A model generated the notes under the pieces. It was not told the origin of the DNA, made no database searches, and was given only the letters and a program-made list of their open reading frames with translations. The translations under genes and the position numbers were made by a program. From Hexactinellida sp. DTS-2022 (taxonomy: Eukaryota > Porifera > Hexactinellida), in assembly GCA_028753945.1 (NCBI GenBank), contig JAPNXP010000013.1, forward strand, positions 1,364,001 to 1,428,000: a stretch of 64,000 nucleotides of DNA, in the 5' to 3' direction. Positions 57,811 to 64,000 of the stretch are shown here, one piece after another (within the stretch, counting starts at the first letter, position 1; each line of letters starts with the position of its first letter).

Positions 57811-58182
57811 GTTCTGGTGTGTTCAGATATTCTAAAATAGCCGGATCCTATAAAATGTTGACCAATTTAACTGAAATAGTCGGACCATTTGAGACTGATG
57901 AGATCATTTCATGTGCTACTAGTTCCAGCTTTAACTCTTCTAAAATTTCCTGGTATACATCTAGTGATGGCTTCGTTTATCCTCTCTCCATGTCTCCACT
58001 TGCAGAAACTCCTTTTATCCCACATATCAGCTCCTATCCATCAGCAAATGGTACACTCCTGGATATTCATTTGGGTTTCTTTTTCCAATCTTTAGATAAT
58101 GAAGCAATTTATTTGTGCATTGCACCTAATCAAGATAATGACCTAACAATGTTTTTTTTAACAATCTACTCAAAACCTCCAA
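57811..58182 (+). CDS. Ig-like domain exon (phase 1-1)
   Basis: A TATTTAG acceptor precedes 57811 and a CCAA|GTAAGT donor follows 58182. The exon is 372 nt (124 codons) and both junctions are phase 1, as for 37188-37442. The encoded domain has a cysteine in DEIISCATSSS, a tryptophan in KISWYTSSDG, and DNEAIYLCIAP with the second cysteine after a long C'-C'' region, so it looks like a V-type Ig fold. Sequons NLT, NSS and NGT are present. Beyond the donor the frame runs into intron. Probably part of the same or a related cell-surface gene as the exon 20.4 kb upstream. Confidence 0.62.
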
Positions 58183-58339
58183 GTAAGTCATTCCCTTTAG
58201 TATTTTTCCAGATAATATATTGTATAGTTCTATTACTACGTATATTCAAACCATAGACTACTTAATACTATGGACTGTCGACTCTCAATCTTGGGTCTTC
58301 AAACTCGGGTCCATTGTTATCTCTAGAACTATTAAGTGT

Positions 58340-58600
58340 ATTGATATTAAATGTATTATTGTTGAATAGGAAGTCGTATATGGTGATGGCATTGGTCGTA
58401 TTGGCATATCTCAAATATCTCTGGTTTTTGAGTTTTGCAGGTTTCACACCTTACCATATATGGTATAAGTTGAAACTCGGAATCAGTTAAAGTTAGACAT
58501 GAAGAATGTATTATGGGCGAATGGGAAGTTGTATATAGGGAGTTTATTAACCCTGTTGGCTTATCTTAATATTTCTAGTTTTTTAGTTTTGTCGTTTATG
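58340..58600. repeat. Two tandem copies of a P-type end segment
   Basis: GTATTATTGTTGAATAGGAAG (58350-58371) and GTATTATGGGCGAATGGGAAG (58508-58528) begin two similar ~130 bp blocks, each followed by TTGGCATATCT / TTGGCTTATCT. The opening phrase also occurs in the P-A and 55560 end segments, so these are probably 5' end sequences of P-C. Confidence 0.55.
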
Positions 58601-59546
58601 ACTAATCTATATTTTATCCATATTTAATTAATATTTTTTAGTTTTTAATTAACTATTTACTAGCCACGTTTCAATCCAAAGATGCCCAGACGTTGTGCAG
58701 CATTTAATTGTCGAGGGAATTATAGTTGTAAACCTTACTCGCAATTAGTCAGCTTTCCATCAAATATAAACGAAAGAAAAACTTGGATTGGTGCAATGCC
58801 CAATAATCCCCAAACTTTATTTGGAAGAGAAGGAAATTTGGATATGCGCTTCACACTTTGACTGCGATTGGGTAAAAACAAGAGGAGGGAAACGTCCTGC
58901 TAAGCCACCTACTATATTTCCTGGTGTTCCCAAATCATGCATGAAACAAATTAAAACCATCCCAAGACCTACTAAATTTGCAACATCGTATGCAAGAAAG
59001 AAAATGGGAGAAGATTTGGAAGAAAAACTCTATAAGATCAACAATTATTAGAACTTTGTTAATTATATTGCATCACATGTTACTAATTTTCGTTTTATTA
59101 ATAACCGAAAGGATTAACCATGTTTATGACGGACACACTTGGTAAAAAAGTCGTCCAATTTTTACATTTCCGAGAAGTCGAATCCACATTTGGATATTTA
59201 CAACTCATATTGGCATAAAAAAAGGATTTGAAGTTCCCAACAAGAAATTTGATTTACAAAAGAATAACTTTCTACATAAATGGTCACAGTTGAGCAATAT
59301 AATATCTGTAATGAATTATTATCATCCATCAAATAAGGACTATTTATCCAAAGCTATGAAAGAGCTTAACAAAATTGAAGAATTACAAGATTTGCCGAAC
59401 TTTCAATTAATTCTGGGACAATTGGACCTCCTTTTGCCACAAGTTGACTGACGCCGTTATACTAAGCATATCGTTATCCTTGCAGCCGAGTTACTTTGCA
59501 TATCACCAGAAGCATAGAGGTTGTTAAGAAATTCTAAAACCATTAT

Positions 59547-60663
59547 CACAGTGGGCCAATAGGGGAAAGTAGGGGTATTTTTCACACTCACGAATATAGG
59601 GCATATTATTATTATCGAATTAAGCATTCTCTAAAACCTAGAATGCGAAGTTTATCAAGTCCTAAGACTTCAATATTTTTAATACAGTGAGTCTGAATGA
59701 ATGATGTGATATAATTGGAATTCGAGATTGAATATTGCGGTTTCACAATCGGAAAGATTCTATTTATAAAGTCGTTCTGCATAGTATAGTGATTGAAACT
59801 GAATAGGTATTTCATTTTCTAAGTATTCAAGCTTATTCTGATTGCTATAATGAGAATGCTTATGAATACTATTCACGTAAAATTAGATATCTAATTTTAC
59901 GGTTTTACTCAGGATCGGACACCAATTTATTTGCCAATATAGTTGGAAATTATGTCTTGGGTGCTCTTGGGTAGGAGATTTTATGTTTTCTAATAGTAAT
60001 TTTTCTTCTTAACTTTAGTTTAAGATAATTTCCAGGCCCGCACAAAGCCGCACAGTATATAATTTATTCAATTTGGTATTGGCCTCTAATGAATCTCGTA
60101 AAAAGAGTAAAAATAAGATTATTGATTCTAGTACTTTTTTGATTATTTCAAATAACTGATAGTCTATAATGAGCAACGAAGAAGCATCTAATCATTTGAA
60201 TACAAAATTAGCATTCAGCGCATCAATCTATGAACACATCCAGGCTTTTGAAATTCCGGTAAGTAACATTTATAAGATTCGGAGGGGATTAAATGAACTA
60301 GCTATTATTCCCAATATACAACAAAGCTATAAAAAACGATCTAAGGTCCCAAAGAGTAGTTGTACTTGCGATAATTACACTCAGTAACCATCTATCCTCT
60401 TTGTATCCAATGTAATATATTGTTTTCCAGGTATTTGAATAGGCTTTCATTATTTTTCCCAATGTTTAAGTTTTTTTATCAAATATCATGGGTGACTAAT
60501 AAAAGATTGTTAACAAACCAAAATTTAGAGACTGCATACATAATTTTTGATGATGCCATTCAATTTCCTGCTATCAATAACCTATATGTCAATAATACTT
60601 TACAAGTGGAGATCTGCTAACAAAATGCCTATTTCCGCTAAACTGTCTTTTTGGGCCACTGTG
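59547..60663 (+). mobile_element. CACAGTG-bounded (Transib-like?) element 2
   Basis: Ends CACAGTGGGCCAA and TTTTTGGGCCACTGTG, exactly where the P-C reading frame breaks (NSKTI / TLPREK), so the boundaries are independently supported. Length 1,117 bp, close to element 1 (1,146 bp). The right part matches element 1. The flanks (CATTAT and TTACAC) share TTA but no clean 5 bp duplication. Confidence 0.6.
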
Positions 60664-60950
60664 TTACACTACCAAGAGAAAAATTATTTCGAGAGTTAAT
60701 GTCAAAATCATATCAACCTTTTGAAACATTGAAGCCACAACAACGTTTGGTAAACATATTATTTGATGAGGTCAAACATAAAAAAACAATGCGTTTTACT
60801 GGGGGGCATGTAGTTGGTCATGCAGCTAACAAACCAGAAGAAATTGCAACTTCATCATTAGTAATTGAATTAATATGCCATTATGGTGGACCAAGGTACA
60901 TCATAAGAATTATTCATGTCACATGCCTAAAATCTTATCAATTACAAGAA

Positions 60951-61655
60951 ACGAGCCCTTCGTTCTCGGTCTCTTTGCGACAGATCGGTGCTACGCACCT
61001 CAAGTTAACGTCTGCTTTGCAGCCTTACTCCTCACACTTTCTACCATGGAAATGGTAGAAAGGGACGTTATGATTTTGAATTTTAATTAATTTGTTTACC
61101 TATTTTGTGTAGATAACAACAGCAAATATTGATATTAGAAAATTTTAAACGCGAAAATCGTTTTCAGCATACAGTCGAAATCGGATTATTTTGTCATCGG
61201 ATTATTTTGTTTTATCGGACTATTTTCTCCTAATATTCGAGGAAAATTATGATATATATACCATTTTGCATGGATATCCTACCGGGTTTATTTGTCTATC
61301 GGATTATTTTGTCGAATTATCCATGAAAAGAATTGGACAAAATAATCCGATTTCGACTGGATTTGTTAACCTATAATACCCGTTGAAAGCTAACTTCTAG
61401 GTTGATTTTGAATTTTCATTAATTTTTTTACCTATTTTGTGTAAACAACAACATCAAATATTAATATGAGAAATTTATAATCGCGAAATTCGTGTTCAGC
61501 ATACTTGTTTACCTATTATAACATTTGAAAGTTAGTTTAGATGATTATACCCCAATATTAATTGCGGTTTCTATTCCCCCAATCACGTTAATACAATCCG
61601 GACAAACACATACACACACAAACAAACAAACAACAATCGAGATTTAATAATATGG
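60951..61655 (-). mobile_element. Helitron-like element, C type, in P-C
   Basis: The 3' end on minus ends GAACGAAGGGCTCGT; the 5' end carries TATTAAATCTCGATTG followed by GTTTG repeats. It interrupts the P-C coding sequence after SYQLQE. It is longer than the 52243-52585 copy because of an internal MITE and a partly duplicated interior (TAATACCCGTTG / TTATAACATTTG phrases). Confidence 0.58.
61172..61359. mobile_element. pogo-like MITE (CAGTCGAAATCGGATTATTT)
   Basis: TIRs CAGTCGAAATCGGATTATTT and complement of AAATAATCCGATTTCGACTG, with TA on the left and GA on the right. TCGGATTATTTTGTC is repeated within it. Nested in the C-type Helitron. Confidence 0.82.
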
Positions 61656-63037
61656 ATGCTATTGGAAACTGCTTTTGTCGTAAGAAAAATGGGGGATACA
61701 TTATTTCATTTATCTGTTCAATTGCCCTTTAAACCAGCAAACTTATATTCAACTTGGTGGCCCCGGAAGAGGTTATTTACAACCAGATGGAGTCTGATGG
61801 ACTACAAGTATTTCTTGCTTGTGACTTTGTCCATATTTTTAAGAATATAAGAAATAATTGGATTACCGAAAAACTTAAAGAATTATCATTTTCAGTAAAC
61901 AACAAAGACTATGTTGCATGTTGGGATGATGTTATCAAACTTTATCATGAAGATTTAAAAAATCCAATTCGACTTACCAAATTATCTAACTGTTCTGTTC
62001 ATCCAAAACTACTACAGCGTCAAAGTGTATCATTAGTTTGCCAAGTTTCTAATGATAAAACCCACGCTGCTTTTAAAGCACTCCACTGCAATTTCAATTT
62101 TCAAGAAGGTACACTTATTTCATCAATCTTATAACGCAGTGGTTTAAAATGATGAATGTTAAAGATAAATTCTCCTGCTTTCGACTTAAAGATGAATCTA
62201 GTGCTCCTTGGTCTGATAATTTCGGAAGTTTTGATGCTTTTCAAAATATCTGTGAAGTAATTTCAAGTTGTAAATGGACTGGTGGGTGGGAACGGAAAAA
62301 GAAGTTTACTAAATTCATTTGTGACTACAACCATTAATAATATAGCTGCATCTAAATATCTGTTGGAAAATTATGATTTCCAATATATTCTTCCTTCTAT
62401 ATTTTCTCAAGATCCTCTAGAAAATCTTTTTGGTCAGGCTAGGCAGCGTTGCGGCGGAAATTATTACATCAATATTGAACATGTAATATCAGCTGGAAAA
62501 ACTCAACACGTTCACCAATTAATATAATATGACATAATTCCCCATGGCACTACTGGTAGAAATGGTTCGGTTTATGACTCAGATATTGAAGAAACTGACA
62601 TACAACTACTACATGAGTTGAGTGTCGAAGATACACAAAATTTGCTAAATTCAAGTGATTCATTAAAACATAAAGTTGTTTACATTAGTGGATTTTTAGT
62701 TCAGGAGCATGGACAACCTGATGTTGATGAAGGAGAGGTATCATCAGAATTTTTAAACGAGCTTAATCGAGGTGGGCTATCAATACCCACTTTAAATACA
62801 GTCTTTTTTGTTCATTGTGCAATAACTGCTCACGAAAACATTCCGGAATGTAGACGAAATTGTACTATATACTTCAAAAAACTTTTGTCATATATTGATG
62901 CACCTATTTCCCAAAATGAGAATGCATGCCAAACAGCAACCAACGTTGTATACAATGCATATGTAATAAATAATAATGACACTGAGAGAGAATTAGGTTG
63001 CTTGAGACGCAAGGAAAAGTTTTCTAATAACACTTAG

Positions 63038-63478
63038 TATTCTCAATCCTAAGAATTTATTATACATACTTATTTTTCATTTTAATTACTTTTTATCAAA
63101 GAATAGTTATGTGAATTTATTTACCCTTGCATTAGGGTGTTCCGAAAAAAAAAATTCCGATTTTAACATCGCATACCCTCACAATTTGTTAAACTCATCG
63201 AAATATATTAGGTTGTTAATTTTTAGGCCGATCCGATAAGATTTAGAGACCCCTCAAGACTGTAATATTTCTAAATTGTTTATACATTCGGACACATACA
63301 GTTATTTCCTGCCACATATTCTGTATTTGTTTTTAAACTATTCAAGACTCTTCCACTAAGGTATTGATTTCTCTTTCAAGTATACACCCAACCTTTATAA
63401 TATTGAATCAAGATTGTTTAGAGTGATATCATGTGCTATTTCAATATCCAAATTATAGTATTAATAGTTAGTAAATTT
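63038..63478. other. Unassigned sequence downstream of P-C
   Basis: No gene is seen. It should contain the right end of P-C, but I could not match it to the 58340-58600 blocks. Confidence 0.35.
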
Positions 63479-64000
63479 TTATGTTAAGGATGTGATTATT
63501 CGTTTCGAAGCAGTTGTTGGCACAAGTTTTCTGTGGTATTCAATTACTTGAAATAACAATTGTCGCTGCTCCTCATCATTGGGAGCTTAACGGCACGTTC
63601 AGCACAGTCATTAACAACTAGCAAGTGTTGAATTACTTCCTTTGCTTCTCGGTAATCCGCACGTTTTTCCCACATTTCCGGATCGACTGATAGGAACTCT
63701 TTAGGAAGTTTGAGGGCTTGAAATAAATTTAGAGAGCGCGATGTAACAAAATCGGTCAACTCCACTGCTAGGAATGTAGCAACTGCTGTTGGGACGACTC
63801 GTCGAACGTCATTAGGTTTTGCAGGCTTAGATAGTCCTGATACTAGCTTGCGCTTTAATTCGATGGCAAGATGGTCGTTAAAAAGAGCAAGACATACAAG
63901 GTCTTCGCTCAAATACCAAAGATGACCTCGCATCTTATGGGTTCCCTCCTGCGAAATTTGGTTGTCAACTTCAGCATACTGTTCAAGGATCTGCAAAAGG
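63479..64000 (-). pseudogene. Partial uncharacterised transposon-associated protein, frameshifted
   Basis: The minus-strand frame entering from the right edge includes GHLWYLSEDLVCLALFNDHL, FLSVDPEMWEKRADYREAKE and LLVVNDCAERAVKL. A frameshift near 63585 moves to NDEEQRQLLFQVIEYHRKL, ending at a stop at 63479-63481. From memory this succession (WYLSExLV, LSxDPxxW, VVNDxAERxV, DEEQxQ) belongs to an uncharacterised family found in many copies in arthropod and cnidarian genomes. The usual ~10 residues between VKL and DEEQ are missing, so the shift comes with a small deletion. The N-terminal part lies outside the window. Confidence 0.6.

Larger units (their letters stand above)
58684..63037 (+). 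pseudogene. P-C THAP/P-type transposase, broken and interrupted
   Basis: It starts MPRRCAAFNCRGNYSCK (C5, C10 of a THAP finger). After a one-base shift near 58820 it continues WICASHFDCDW with the CxxH pair. A linker follows, with LGQLDLLLPQVD and RYTKHIVILAAELLCISPEA near 59450-59515, then a stop. NSKTI is split by the CACAGTG element (59547-60663) and resumes TLPREKLFRELMSKSYQPF. LVIELICHYGGPRYIIRIIHV is followed by a Helitron (60951-61655). Later pieces are FVHIFKNIRNNW, SIFSQDPLENLFGQARQRCGG (62400-62460) and a C-terminal VVYISGFLV...NRGGLSIPT to the stop at 63037. Several shifts separate the pieces. Confidence 0.84.

Noticed and set aside
19972..63037. THAP domains as evidence for host transcription factors
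   Set aside because: All three THAP regions are followed by P/THAP9-type transposase blocks, and two lie within recognisable transposon ends.
1..64000. tRNA, rRNA or snRNA genes
   Set aside because: I found no convincing A/B-box pair with a cloverleaf, and no rRNA or U-RNA core motif on either strand by eye.

Overview
This is an AT-rich animal genome segment. It shows GT-AG introns, symmetric phase-1 exons for immunoglobulin-like domains, long dinucleotide microsatellites and a dense mixture of eukaryotic DNA transposons (P/THAP, hAT, MULE, pogo/Tc1-like, Helitron-like, RAG1/Transib-like) plus one Ty3/gypsy remnant. The mix suits a marine invertebrate (for example a tunicate or cnidarian), but nothing seen fixes the species. 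There is no prokaryotic organisation and no RNA gene that I can support.

Layout. 1-8.36 kb: two facing Helitron-like pairs (1.9-3.0 kb on minus, 3.8-6.66 kb on plus), each an A-type unit followed head to tail by a B-type unit. The right pair hosts a hAT element containing a smaller hAT MITE, whose duplicated target site is split by a third hAT MITE. A Tc1-like MITE (6.7-7.9 kb) hosts a hAT element that hosts a pogo-like MITE. 8.36-13.30 kb: one 4.9 kb hAT-like element with an exact 8 bp target duplication and subterminal CCTGA arrays, holding a 1.25 kb palindrome. 13.34-27.40 kb: a head-to-tail tandem duplication of 7,029 bp with no difference at any point I compared. Each copy has two MITEs, a Ty3/gypsy pol remnant and the 5' end of a P-type element.

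25.63-33.69 kb: the P-type element P-A, whose THAP transposase pseudogene is broken by a MULE with minisatellite-bearing inverted repeats (28.69-31.24 kb) and whose right end is split by a second, non-autonomous MULE with a perfect 9 bp target duplication. 33.7-46.6 kb: MITEs, Helitron fragments, a (AC)n tract, dispersed repeats and an Ig-like exon at 37.19 kb. 46.61-53.14 kb: the second P element, P-B, with ~424 bp inverted repeats and an almost intact three-exon THAP transposase gene on the minus strand (one in-frame TGA; a BED-finger hAT derivative sits inside intron 2). 53.5-55.5 kb: an element bounded by CACAGTG/CACTGTG next to a RAG1/Transib-like transposase fragment. 57.81 kb: a second Ig-like exon. 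58.68-63.04 kb: a third THAP/P transposase, P-C, broken by another CACAGTG-bounded element and a Helitron. The right edge holds part of an uncharacterised transposon-associated gene.

Reading: the only plausible host-gene parts are the two Ig-like exons, 20.4 kb apart on the plus strand; everything else looks like transposon sediment. Most insertion orders can be read from exact target duplications. The features most worth follow-up are the P-element families sharing an 18 bp palindrome, the minisatellite-ended MULEs, the RSS-heptamer-bounded elements beside a RAG1-like fragment, and the exact tandem duplication.
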